Source: Isoetes taiwanensis (taxonomy: Eukaryota; Streptophyta; Lycopodiopsida; Isoetales; Isoetaceae). Taken from it: 64,000 bases of DNA. The notes beneath the pieces were generated by a model that saw only the letters and a program-made list of their open reading frames with translations, ran no database searches and was not told the DNA's origin. A program made the position numbers and the translations under genes. This document shows positions 23,001-34,900 of this stretch, in pieces (positions within the stretch are counted from its first letter, which is position 1; every line of letters begins with the position of its first letter). Location of the stretch: assembly GCA_021234155.1 (NCBI GenBank), contig JAJEKV010000004.1, positions 29,919,305-29,983,304 on the forward strand, written 5' to 3'.

Positions 23001-24703
23001 CACACGCCTAGATGAGACCTGGCCTCACCACTTGACATGACTTATGTAAGTTCTTCCCCCACTAATTCTACAATGGTCATGGCCACTTCTACAACGAGAC
23101 GTTGAACCCATGACCTTGTGCATACTTGGTATCTTATATAATAATTTTGGGATGTTTGTTCGTCCTTGCCTTGATCGATGACCCAGATCATGCGTTTGTC
23201 CTCCGCTCTGATAAACTGCCCAGACCATGCCACGTTGCATACCTACTCAGGTGCCAAATGGCCTAAACTACAATACTTGAAATGCCACTATTTTCAAAAT
23301 GTTTTGGCGAAATGCGAATCATATTGATCAGGTTTTGCAGATGAGAGGCACTTTTTGGTACTTGCTTGAAGAGTATAGCTCCTGGGATATTGGATTATTC
23401 CACCTCTTATGTGCATAATTTCATCGTCATTTGTTTTGCTTCACTGATGATCTTGGCTTTGCAGTATCTTCTGTATTTCTGCAGATCTTAGAAGGTGAAA
23501 AAGATTTGAATTTGCATGTGGTTGGCAAATTTGTCTTTGTATAGAAGCTCTGAAGTAGTAGTATGGAATTTAGGAATATATACGTATAGCTCGTGGCATA
23601 AATATATTTAGATGTTTGATTAGATATGTGGTTTGATGAAGTCTGCTTCTAGTCTCCTCATCATATATAAGATATTCGGAAGAATTACCAGTCTTTCATT
23701 TGTTAAATCTTTGTCGAAATTGCCAGACCCTAGAGACACTATGATACGTTATTGCTATCCGGAATTCTTTCTTACTCCTTGATGTTTTAAGTGATGGCAT
23801 AATTGGCAATATAGGTAATGTCATTTTGAAATTTCACCAAAGCCATAAGCTAGGTCTGCTCGATTCTATGCATTTTAGATGTCTTGGGCTCATCTTTAAG
23901 AAGTTCCTATTGCAAAAAGAATTTTTTGTTGCAAAAACAAACCAAAATTTCCCATGCTGGTGCTGAGGTTGAAGCAGGGCGGGCATTATATAAGGTCTAA
24001 AGAGAAAGTTTGATAACAAGATTTGCTTAGTTCCTTTAAGTGGTTTGCTGGGCATATAAGGTAGCAAGTCGCGCTTAAGCTTTATTTGATGCTTTATTGA
24101 ATGAGCATTTAGAAAGAAATGATTTTGTGGAGGGAAGAATTAACTCACATCTTTAGGAAGAAAGATTATGATTTATAAAGATATTTCTTCAGGATTAATG
24201 AGATCCATCCAATAAAGACAGTATACAAATAGAAATTTCAGCACAACTTGGGCTATCGACGGTAAAGATGATTTCAATTGAAAGATTCTTGATAGTTTCA
24301 AGATGTTATGTGGTTACAAGAATCTTTAAGTTTCATAAAGTGTGGTATTGTTTTCCAGAAGGGTAAGAAGCAGGAGTGATGGACTCTTCCTCTTTTCACC
24401 TTGACTAGATATTATAGTCCAAACTTTTATTTTCTTTGAAGTGCTAATTCAAACATCATGCCATTGGGATTTTGCACAAGGATAACACACTAAAACTAGG
24501 TGTAGTGTTGAAGCAGTTTCATGTCACACTCTCTCATGCAAGCCCTATGTTTACATTTCTATGTACTGGCTGGGCATTTTTAATACAAACATGCATGTAG
24601 ATGTAATGCACGCAAAAAGAGTTTATCAAGATTCCAGAAGAGGATAAGGACAAAAAGTAGACTGAATATAGTATCTTACATGCACCAAAAAATGTTTCTT
24701 CTT
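20061..24703. other. Long gene-free AT-rich stretch
   Basis: No gene or element is recognised. Around 21290-22310 a diverged word (AAAATCAAACAATTTTCTTGCA-like, preceded by CACCATATCAT or GTCATATCAT) recurs three times, which suggests an old internal repeat. Small ORFs are not supported. Confidence 0.5.
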
Positions 24704-25789
24704 TATTGTATTGTATTGTATAAAATTTTAACGTCAATAATGACAACAAGATGCGAGCACAGTTATAAACACCCGGTTTTAATATTTTAACTACCAAACA
24801 AGCGACTTTTATTAGTCATAGAATCTGACAGAAGTGGTGGAAAAAAATCCAAATTTTTAACCTGGGGAAAAACCACTCCTCCTTTCCTTGTATACCTGTA
24901 CTGCTATCTTATGGAGCTGGTTCCAAACCTTCTTCATCAGTGCTATTTTGCATTCTCTGAAGCAAATTGTATCTCTTCTCGTGCTCTTCTAATATCTGCT
25001 TCACTGCTTTGGTGGTACATTTCGTTGTTTCTATGTCTCTTGTGCCCAGTTTACTTCCTTCCATTTTCGTCTTATCTCCTCATAGATTGAACACATGTTC
25101 CACACATGCTCTTCGTCTTCTATTTTCCCAGGTCGCAAAGTGTACATAGTCTGTCCTCCCTTTCTAGCATGGGACATTGTCAACGCCCTCGCTCAATCCT
25201 CAATTTGTAACATCATGTTCAAAATCTGCACAACACTACCCTGGTTACCTTCGATCGTTTATTGTCTGTGTAAATTTCCTAGCCTATTCATCCTTTCGGA
25301 TTCATTGCATCTAGATACAATCTCAGTTTGATATCTGGCCGTCTCTTTATCCAAGCTTTCAATATTTTTTACCGTAAACCCTCTTGTTCTCCAAGTAATA
25401 TCCTGTTATCCACTTCCCTCCATAGATCACGCCCTAACTTAGCGGCCCAATTTTGAAGTTCTAGGATCCATCTTCCGATAGCTTCCCTTGCCATTTCGCT
25501 TGAGGCTTCTATTGATTGCCTTATTAGTTTGTTTCAAGATTTGTGCACCATATTCCTGCTCAGAAACAGGATAGTCCTTTCCAGTCCCAAGACTTCCATC
25601 AGTGTGATCCCTATTTCATATAATGCTATTGTGGCAGGCGCAGACTTTTAATTTCTAGTTTTTTGCATTGGAAATGCTTGATCAAGTTTTTAGGCTTAAC
25701 CCATTTTCCTGCCGAGGTATTGCATTATCATGCTTCGATTCCATATAGTAAGGCTATAGTGACTGTCATATTGAACATGTGTCATTTCA

Positions 25790-25925
25790 CTCCCAATTTC
25801 AAAAAAGGCTCTAAACCAGCGTGATGTGCTAGTAGCACCTATTAGGGAGCTCGCCCATGCTACACAAGTCCAGAGGCCTCAGGGCACAAGGGACAATAAT
25901 GTATTCTATTCTATTTATTATATTG
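25790..25925 (+). mobile_element. Possible plus-strand short retroelement ending in TATTC repeats
   Basis: Inside minus-strand LINE copy B, a segment ends on the plus strand in TATTCTATTCTATTTATT (25909-25926), the same pentanucleotide as the LINE tails but in the opposite orientation. The preceding 100 bp (GAGCTCGCCCATGCTACACA...) do not match the LINE. It may be the 3' end of another LINE or a SINE using the same machinery. Boundaries are uncertain. Confidence 0.35.
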
Positions 25926-26164
25926 TGGCGTGCACACACTGATTGTATTTCTTACAGGTCTTTTATTGCTACCTGCCATCTCTCATCTAATCCTTGTTTT
26001 CATGTCCTCTTGATTCCTGTCTTATAACCCATATATTTGTATTCTTCTGTTTTCCCCACCTGTTGACCCATGTATTTGACCTCGTTATCCTCTTTATTTT
26101 GAGCTCCCAAAGCTGATAATTTTTGTCTTCTCTAGATTTATGGCCAGGCCTCTTCCAGTCCCTT

Positions 26165-27170
26165 TCTATCTGTCGTCACTAGGATCAGATCATCAGCACA
26201 TATCATGTTAGGTACCCTTTTTTTGTCCGATCTCCGGTGCCTTCTTGTCTTCACCTTGGCTTCTTATGAATCCTTCCAATGCGTCAATATATAGTCCAAA
26301 TATTTTACGGGCATCCCTACTTTACCCCTATGTCACATTCTATTCCTTCATCATTTAGCCCCAGTTTGCCTTCCACTTTCTCATACAATCTGGCAATTGC
26401 CACTAACAGATTGTGTGATAGATCCAAGTCTCTGAGCCGTTGGAGTAGCTTGTTCCTAGCTACCATACCAAACGCCTTTATAAAGTCGACAAAACAGCAG
26501 TATAGCATTTTTCTCTGCAATCCTGTTTTTTCTATGACCACTCTCAGATTTATGAAATGGTCTGTAGTCGAATGGTGTGGTCTAAAGCATGCCTGCTCTA
26601 TGGCTTATTTTCATTGCTTTCTGCCCTTTCAGCCGTAATTATTTCTATGACTTTGCTGTACCACTTTGTCATTCCACTACATAATAACCATTATTGTCTT
26701 GTAATTCTCTGGGTTTAGCGGATCATCCATTTGGATAGTGGTATTACCTTGTTATACTGTCAATTATGCAGTAGGCCTTCCCTTAGTGCCCCGTTGAAGA
26801 TCTTAGCTACTACTGTTATAAATTCACCCCTTGTGGCTTTGAAGATATTTATCGTGAATCCTCGCAGGTCCAGTGCCTTATCATTGCTCAGAGTGTATAG
26901 TGCTCTCCCTACCTCTTCCACTGTCCCTTCTGGTATCTTAATTTTTTTCTGCCTCTGAATTGTATAATCTATTTAAATGTTCCCTCCATATCCCTTGGTC
27001 CATTATTTTATTATGACTCCTTCTTTTCTTGAATACTTTCCAGAAATTCCTCGAATGGTTTTTCAACTAAAGTACCTTTCTTTTTTGCTGTTCTGACATG
27101 TACGTTTTCCTTTTCCTTTTTATCAATCAGGTATATGCTACCTCCAACTCCTTAAACCTCTCCAATCCTT
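26165..27170 (-). pseudogene. LINE reverse transcriptase (copy B)
   Basis: In broken minus-strand frames, RT block A is YCCFVDFIKAFG within the 74-codon ORF 26317-26541. The catalytic block C reads MICADDLILVTTDR at about 26167-26208. Upstream are the conserved linker and block 0 (a LYTLSNDKALDL-like segment, 26860-26910). The usual F/Y before ADD is replaced by C. Frameshifts make this copy inactive. Confidence 0.85.
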
Positions 27171-27579
27171 TCCATCATTTAGCTTCCCTCTTTGCGCACA
27201 TACATTCGTTATCATACCAGCTCGCTGCTCTGAATTTCCTTTTATTCCCTGGCCTCTTCTTCACCCTTCCATATATTTCCTCACATGCTTTTGTCAATAT
27301 CCCATCTAGTATTGAACCCATCATCGAGGTATCCTTACTTATCTTCCCATTCCGAAGCTACTATTAGTTTTTCTAAGCATTCTTTAAACTGTGTCATCCT
27401 CCTTGGGTCAATTTTGTACTTTACCTGATCATCCTTTTCTTCTTCTACTGCGTTATATTGGCTGATCTTGACCATTATCATAATTGATCTATGTATTTTC
27501 CTTATTCCTAATGGCCATTTTAATAATTTCACTTCCTTTATTCTGTCTGCTGATTCAGGATCAAATAACACATAATCTA

Positions 27580-28228
27580 CAATACTCCTACCTGCGTATA
27601 TTTGACATATGTAGCCCCTCCCTCCCTCTCCAACATCTCCATTTCCTCACTCCATTAGCAATAATCACCCTGGCTTCTGTGCATATATCTAACAACAATT
27701 TTCCTCTGCTTGCCCATTTTCCTTTCTTTCAAAATCCTTTCATAACCTGCATGCTCTTCTAAATCCTCTATACCCTCTGATTCTAATGTCGACTTCTTAG
27801 CCTGTTCACATTCCGATCTGGCATTATAGTCTCCTAATCCAATTGTGAAACTTTTTTCTTTCCAATTATTTAGAACCAATTTGGATGAATTTTTGTATGT
27901 CTGAGTTTGATTGCATCTAATAAAAGCAATTGTACAATCATGCAGTCCCCATCTTCCCCTGCTTCTACTATTCTACCCTCAAGGAATTTATCTTACCGTG
28001 CATAGCATGCAACACCCCTCTTTCCGCTTCCATTTCCATGCCGACATCATGTACCCTTGCACCTCTGGTAATCTTTTTTCCTAATATTCCCATGTTTCCG
28101 CTAACCATATTACATCTTTCCCATCGAATTGTGTTAGTCCTTCCCCATCGTTCCAAGGGTACCCGCTGTAATTCCAGAAGTTCAACGTAACTTTCTAATT
28201 TTTCTGCTCCTTCCTCTGCCTCTGCCAC
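27580..28228 (-). pseudogene. LINE APE-type endonuclease (copy B)
   Basis: Split minus-strand frames carry the N-terminal motif NYSGYPW, the catalytic Glu block VIWLAETWE, and farther on the GDYNAR block (27800-27830, family form GDFNAR). These are the marks of apurinic-type endonucleases that nick the target for LINE integration. Equivalent motifs are better kept in copy E (41600-42470). Frame breaks make it inactive. Confidence 0.75.
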
Positions 28229-28629
28229 TTAGCTCCTTCGCCCCTCGCCCCCCCCCCATATTTGTTCCCCTTCCTCTCGATGTTCTGCCCCCCTCCCCGT
28301 CCCCCCTCGGTTTGATGCCTTCGATCTAAGTTCCAATGAATAACAACTCCTAGTCTTGAGCCCTCTTTGTCCCTCGTGTTTTTCTTCCTCTTGCCTCTGG
28401 ATCATCTTCTTGGTTCACAGTGTTGTTTATAATTCTTGTCCTTTTTTTTCTCCAGCCATTGATAGATTCTTTTATTCTCGCTGCTGGCTGTTGACTGTTC
28501 ACTGATGATGCCTCGTTCATTTCATCCTATCCCAGCTGGTCTGGCACTTAAATTCTCCCACTCTTTATCCATGCTGGGATGCCTTCATTTCTCATCCTTC
28601 TCAGTTTCTCCAATTTGTTGTTCTTCCCT

Positions 28630-29155
28630 CTATTTCCTTGTCATTGACTCTACTACGCATATCCCACAGCACGACCACTTTACTTTCCATAGTACCCTCT
28701 GCTTCACTCCCATGTCTCTGAGCGTGACATTGATGTGCCTCGCTTTTCCTCCGAAGACCTCAACCCTTTCTGCTCGTATTATCCCTGACCTTGGTCCCCC
28801 GAGCTCCCTCTGTAAAAATTTTGCAGGCAATTCATGTACATTCTCCTTAGGAAGTTCCTTTATCCCGATGATTCTAAAATCTAGTTTTATCATCATTTAG
28901 TCTTGTACTTCCTTTACTTGCTTTGCTATTGCATCCTCCAGCTCTATTGCTAATTTTACCGGGTGGCACCTGCTCCCTTTCCAGTTTGTCCAGCCTCTGA
29001 TTGATTGAGGTTCTATCCGCTTCTGCTATCTTATTTGTCGTTTTGATGTCTTCCAGTTGCCCCTTCATTGTTACAACTTCTTCCTTCTTGGCATCGACGA
29101 TGTAGATATCGCTTAGTTGTACCAGTAGCTTTGATCCCAAATATCCCGGCGGCAA
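28630..29155 (-). pseudogene. LINE ORF1 protein (copy B), two frames
   Basis: The N-terminal part (28874-29155) has heptad-like Leu/Lys/Glu spacing (MKGQLEDIKTTNKIAEADRT), consistent with a coiled coil. The second part (28630-28896) carries FRIIGIKELPKENV followed by AKFLQRELGG and ARHINVTLRDMG. This is the layout of the RRM-like RNA-binding domain of L1-type ORF1 proteins. A frameshift lies between the parts near 28885. By family knowledge ORF1p binds the LINE RNA. Confidence 0.65.
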
Positions 29156-29221
29156 TGGATCCGCACAGTCTCTGGTTTATTCATTGTGATAATTGCGTGT
29201 AGTTCCAGCGTCGATTCAGAA

Positions 29222-29510
29222 CTGCTCAGTCCTGGATTATTGTTAGCAGTGTTGATAAAACACTTAAGGCAACGACGAGATTACCACACTGTCCTGCCAA
29301 TTGATCAGCTCATGCACCAGTGGTATTGCCACTCTGCCGTGCACTTGTGTGAGTGAATCTAGTGCCAGTAAAAATTGCTCAGTCCTAGATGGTGTTAGTA
29401 GTGTATATTACACTATAGCAGCGACGGGAGTACCATATAGTCCTGCTGTCCTACTAATATTACTAGCTTCTTGTGCCAGTGGTATGACCACACTCATATG
29501 CAGGTCGCTG
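29222..29510 (-). promoter_or_regulatory. Two tandem 5' monomers of LINE copy B
   Basis: Two diverged units of about 153 bp begin at 29222 and 29375. They share TGCTCAGTCCTRG, GTTAGYAGTGT, AACGACG/AGCGACGGGAGTACC and TGCACCAGTGGTAT or TGTGCCAGTGGTAT. They lie just 5' of ORF1. In other LINEs, such as mouse L1, tandem 5' monomers act as internal promoters; that role here is inference. Confidence 0.6.
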
Positions 29511-29814
29511 ATGGGACCAAGCCTCTCTATCAGCTTACCATAACATATCTTATATTTGATAGTCAGAGAAGAGAAGAGGTGGCTGTTAGTTTCAAATACA
29601 TATCAGGTAGATCTAGCTTTGTCTTATTCAATCTACAAGCATATGCTTTACATGAAATTAGAGTTACATGTTCATTACATATGTTTTAGATCTTCTAGAA
29701 TTATTGAGCTTAAGGTTAATCTGGCTCAAGACGAATGAAGTTATTGCCTTAAGCTGAATGAAGTTGTTGTCGCCTTTGCATGATGCTTACCATAATTTTC
29801 TGTATGTGATCTTT

Positions 29815-30092
29815 GGGTCAAAGCATAGAGGTGAGGGACACCTTTTATGTCAGCGATACAAGGTGCTAAGTGGGTGCTTTTTGGAGACATTTTCTTTGTA
29901 TTTCTGAAAAATATTTTTCTTCTATTTTTTTGACATTTTTTCCTGAAACGCATTAATATTATGCCTTGGAATATAAAATTTCTGCCTCAACAGATTTACA
30001 AAAAACAAAAATATAAAAATAAGTAAGCTTTTCAGCACTAGTTGCTTAATGGGTGCTTTACTGGCGCAAAATTGCCCTCCATGCTTTGACCC
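29815..30092. mobile_element. MITE-like element, 278 bp
   Basis: The left end GGGTCAAAGCATAGAGG pairs with the right end CCTCCATGCTTTGACCC. Inner pairing continues weakly (GGGTGCTTT/AAAGCACCC family words). No coding capacity. Flanks CTTT and GTTT give at best an imperfect duplication. The ends resemble those of the MITE at 7663-7984. Confidence 0.65.
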
Positions 30093-31008
30093 GTTTTAAA
30101 TTTATAATTATGTATCGCTTTAGAGATAATACAATATGCATCGTGTATTGGACTTGAATGAGACGGCTACATTTCTCAAATTATAATATTTGCTCCCTAT
30201 TATAAATTTTAGAATGCTCTCTTAGAAAATGTCTCCCAAAAGTGATTGGACGTTAATATTTTTGAAAATGGCAGATGCTGATTTTGACCGTTCTTATTTT
30301 AATTCTATCAAAATTGACAGACTTTTCACGTGAGAACTTGCAACCATGAAATAATACACAAGTAAAAGAATTGGCTATAAGGTAGAATATATGTAGCAAA
30401 ATAACAGGGGGTTCCAGGGGGATTTGATATGGATGTAAAAATAACAATTCCTGAAACCATAGACCATATATTCCTAAAACAATTGAATGGATTGTTATAA
30501 GTATAGAAGTTCGATATTCCCTCAAAACCTTAGGCGAAATCGTATTTCATATTTCAAAATCATAGACGCCTCCAATCATAAATGACTATAAGCGAAATGA
30601 GAGGTGCCCAGAGGCCCCACCATACGATATGGGTCGTATGATCGACGAATCCGACGACTGTGGTAGTCCAGGGCGCAAGACCCATCTTGTTAATTTGAGA
30701 ATTTCTGGTTTGGTGAAAAAAGTTTTTGATTTTTTTTTTTTTTAAATTGATTTCCTAAGATTGTTGATGATTTTGGTAACCGGCAAGTACTTCCGTTCTT
30801 CCAAAAATCGGGATCAATTTTTGTGGTATTATTTCGACCAGGGTTAGGGGCTTTTGGAATTGTGGGCAATCTTATCCGCTTGCTCCACGATTGCAATTGC
30901 AAGGTGTCCATGTGATCTAACCATCCGCCGACATAGAGAATAGTTTCACTGGTCACATTTGTTTCTTCCTTTCTAACATCTCGGCATGCCACGATTACTC
31001 AAGATTAT
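30093..31008. other. Gene-free stretch
   Basis: No gene is supported. The minus-strand ORFs at 30253-30525 and 30690-30992 lack motifs; the second ends across a T-run (30729-30744). Confidence 0.5.
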
Positions 31009-31394
31009 GCAATATAACCATTACATTTTACACTTTAAAATTAAAATCCCCCTTAAACCCCCTTTGGTTTGGGTGCATATTCACACGGGGGGTGACTCCG
31101 GGCATCGAGAGCTGTTGGATAGGCATATTCACCCCTTATTCCTTAATCTACACCGTACACAAAGTTCCCCATTTATGGGGTATGGATGTATAGGATTTGG
31201 TATACTGTATAACAAGATTTGCAAAATACTATAAGATTTGAGGTAATGTACTATATGGTGTTGATTTTATACGTGCAAAACATAATTTTAGGGCGCCTCA
31301 CGCCCTACGCCACCCCGTGTGAATATGCACCCAAACCAAAGGGGGTTTAAGGGGGATTTTAATTTTAAAGTGTAAAATGTAATGGTTATATTGC
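31009..31394. mobile_element. MITE with perfect 82-bp terminal inverted repeats
   Basis: The ends 31009-31090 and 31313-31394 are exact reverse complements over 82 bp, starting GCAATATAACCATTACATTT and ending at CACACGGGG. The flanks carry TAT on both sides (31006-31008 and 31395-31397), consistent with a 3-bp target duplication. The 222-bp interior has no ORF of note. Perfect ends suggest a young insertion. The superfamily is unassigned; 3-bp duplications are typical of PIF/Harbinger and CACTA. Confidence 0.85.
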
Positions 31395-31409
31395 TATAAA
31401 AAAAATTTT

Positions 31410-31424
31410 GGCCCCTTCGGGGCC
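31410..31424. other. Strong short hairpin GGCCCC-TTC-GGGGCC
   Basis: A 6-bp GC stem with a TTC loop, flanked by TTTT and TAAAA, lies just outside the right end of the MITE at 31009-31394. It would fold well in DNA or RNA. No function is assigned. Confidence 0.6.
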
Positions 31425-31674
31425 TAAAAACATCGACGCATACAAGTAAATCTTCTAGATACAAATGAACTCTATGATAAGTACAAATTATGTACGATAT
31501 AAGAGATTTTATTATAAATTACAGTATAACCATTACAAAACAAACAAAAGGATGTATAAGCAAAACCATTATTTTTAGTATATAAAATTAAGCCACGTGA
31601 GAATTGGACCCACATACACATTGGACCCCATAGATATAGACATTGATGTCATATAGTAGTACGTCGTAGAGTTT

Positions 31675-31900
31675 CATTTATGTCAGAATGAAAATCGTTA
31701 TGGACATAAGGATCCATCTCAAATAGCCATAGCATAGCCATAGCACCTCCTACTTGTTGCATATATGTAATTATATATGAGGTGCAACAGTACAATTGGA
31801 GAGTTAAATTTGTGCAGAACCAGAATCGTTATGGAGATAAAGATCCATCTCAAATACCCAGTGTAATACCGTCTACTTGCATGCATGTAAGTATCCGAGG
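31675..31900 (+). repeat. Imperfect tandem duplication of about 100 bp
   Basis: Two copies share AATCGTTATGGA-ATAA-GATCCATCTCAAATA, then a CTACTTG-TGCAT run, and end in GAGGTGC (about 31686-31787 and 31809-31903). Non-coding. Confidence 0.75.
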
Positions 31901-31903
31901 TGC

Positions 31904-34900
31904 TTGTTTGCCATTTGCATAATATAATACCTACATATAAGCAAAGCTGCACAAAAGCCTAATGTTGGTCAAATATGTACAAATGATTATACAACCCGCA
32001 AAATAGCTATGGCAACATTGCAAGGAAAAAGCGGCTACATTTTTTTACTTTAGAGCAAAGATAATTCCAACTAGGTATGGGGCAAGCCGAATATTAATAA
32101 AAGAATAAACGAAACGGAAGAAAGTGGATCAAACAGAAAGAAAACGAGGAAACAAGCAACAAAGGAAGGAAAGCTTCTATTTATGCAGCTCCTCTTATTT
32201 ACAGCGTCTCTTATCTGCTCCCTGCACGCATATGATATGGATTGAGCCAAGGTAGACTTGCTAATATGATATGCATAAGTGTTAATAGCTAACAATCTCT
32301 TGTGAATGCAATTTTATCGTATAAATAAATGTGTCATCCTAAACCACTCCAGCCAAGATAATCCTGACGAATCCATGGCTTCTCCAACCATGTAATCAAT
32401 TAGAGGCTTCAATTTGTTCTCGAGCCACCGAAATACAAAGGACTTCAATTTGTCTGCAGAGACCACCACGATCTTCCAAATGGAATTGATCATTCAAAAG
32501 ACTTAAGGAAAATTGGTGCATGAACATTGTCTAATCTCATATAGAGGTCTTCCAGGTAGACGCTTTCAAAAGGGTAACTTAGATGGTGCTTACCCACTAG
32601 CTCGCAAAAATTCAACTCCAATGAGATCCAATGCATGATGCAATGCATGGCTGCAGGTCTTGTTACTAAGTTTTTAAAAGATAGATGGCCATTCTTGGAG
32701 GATGAATGATTGCTGTGAGAAAAAACCATGTACCTTCTTACACTGCCGATTTGGAAGCTTCAGTGCCATCGCATAAGAGCATCACTACAAGCGTGAAAAA
32801 ATCACTTGTGAAGCTTTTTAACCAAAGCCTGCTGTTCATACAATTTAACTAGCCCTTAAATAGATGCCAAATTCGTAGTCTTGCCCAGATAGAGAAAATA
32901 TACATTGAAATGCCATCTAATCGCTTGTGATGCATCTTTTCAAAGAAATTTGGAGACCTAGAACTTTGGATGAAATAATCAAATGTAACAAAAAGGACTT
33001 ACAAGCTTCATAAGTGCAGATGCCGTCTTAGGACGAGTGAAGAATTCCCAGCTCCATGAAAATCGATCTCAGAACCTATGCAACCTAATTCTTTCTTCTA
33101 CAACTCGTCCAATCCCTCCATGGTTCTGCCATTGCGAAACTGCTATGGAGCCACCATTGCTAGAGGAAAAAACTTAAAGGATAAAACATGGTCGAAGCCC
33201 TTCGTGACCGAATAGCAGAGTCGAAAATAATCTTTACAGAAAAACCTATGATGGCCGCTGATAACCGTGAGGCTTAAACAAGATGCTTGAAGACTAGTGC
33301 TCGAGACCAAGAACCCTGCAACAACTGCTCATAACTCCTTTGATATAGCCGAAGACAAAATGGAGCAGATAACGGCTCGAAGACAACCAAACCCTGCAAT
33401 AAACGCCTCAAGCAGGCAAGAGAGCAACACGGAGGAACCAAAGCGAAAAAGTTCTACTGCAGATCGAAGAACAGCAGACGATTCGAGAGGGCACCGCGTC
33501 GAATTATAGGGTCGGGAAGCTACATTCTAGAGAACCCTAAAGTAACAGTTCCCGAGCCTTGCATGCCATATTACAAATTTTTTTTTTTTCAAGGGGTTAA
33601 ACCATTGTCTAAGTGCCATAAAAAATAATGAAAGCGTATGCGCACTCTAGATGTACGCATTAGTACATCAATTGAAATACACCACAAAATCATAGCAAAA
33701 CCTTAGTGAAAAGCGTACAAAAATACAAAATTAACCCCCTGTTATAGTGCTACATATTCTAAATCATTCCAATCCGAGATGCATCTGTTATGTGCTGGTA
33801 TACAGAGACGGTTTTTCAGAGGTTTATTTTACCGCCCTTTTGGCATGAATGTAAGTTGCCTTAGATTTCATATTCTCCATTTTGTTGTTTTGAAACGATG
33901 AATGACAACACTGATCATGTCGGTTGTTCAATTCAAGGAAGGTCAAGGAATATCTCGAAGCCAAAGCCATCGCTTCAAAAAAGAGCTGGGGCCAAAGCAA
34001 TATTCTAGAAGCAAGAATCCTTCTCTCCTTTGTTTTAATTTAGTTTGTTGTGGCTATGCTAACTCTTATTAACACAGTATAGTCATAAGAAGATAAATCT
34101 TCAGAGCTTCTAACTGCACAAAATAAATGTTTATCATAAATATTCCTTTAATTTCTATTAGATCTGTTTGCAAATAGGATTGTTGCAAGGTTTCAATTTG
34201 CTCCAACGATTGAGATATGCTTTTATTGGCTTCCTGACATTTGTCCATGTTGCACTTTCAAGTAGGATGGCATCAAAACAAATTGAAAGCCTTTTAGATC
34301 AACATAGATTACATCTACATACTTATGGTTTCATGGGTAGCTTTGCCATTATGGCAATTATACTTTGCCCTCACATTCTATTTTATCTGATGCATGGTAT
34401 TTTTTCCATATGCTGTTGAGTTGCAGGTCTTGGTAGAATGCATGAACACATGCTGAATGTGAAGCAATAGAGGAATAATAATTGGCATAGTAGTCATGCA
34501 TGCAATTCTCATATGTCGCCTTCTGTCTTACACAAAGTACATAAATAACTGATCTGTACCATTGTAGCATCCTTTACTTACATTGTATCAGTTAAGGATG
34601 TAAAATACAACAGTAGAAAAAAGCACCAAGACAAAAGGCAAAACATATATTATTTTTTCCTTTCAAACATGAACATACTACTGGCTGTCTATCTGTCCAT
34701 GGCATCCAATTCTAAAGGATTGAAGGTGGATCACCTTCTTATGAAGTATGCTCTATGGTCCCATGGCTTGCCACAGTTTGAAGACCAAATCTAATGAATA
34801 AAAAACTACAGCTAGATCAACTTCCTTTTCATGTCCATTTCAACTTGAGTGAGTTTTATTTTATGGTACTGTTCTCAAGTAAATATTCCTATTATGTCTG

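Larger units (their letters stand above)
24704..29510 (-). mobile_element. Near full-length LINE (copy B), decayed
   Basis: From 5' to 3' on the minus strand there are two tandem 5' monomers (29222-29510), ORF1 (29155-28630), endonuclease (28228-27580), RT (27170-26165) and a degraded C-terminal region. The 3' UTR ends TTGACGTTAAAATTT and is followed by a (CAATA)n tail at 24704-24722. Frames are broken repeatedly. The 3' UTR shares the GACGTTAAAA box, and a GGTTTTTCCC box farther upstream, with copies C, D and E although the body differs. Copy A (14019-15150) is a piece of the same subfamily. Confidence 0.9.

Noticed and set aside
31410-31424. Rho-independent terminator
   Set aside because: The stem-loop is short, is not followed by a proper T-run after a gene, and the DNA is a plant nuclear sequence.
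33297-33509. 70-codon hydrophilic ORF as a gene
   Set aside because: No domain, no splice context and no supporting neighbours; length is within chance.
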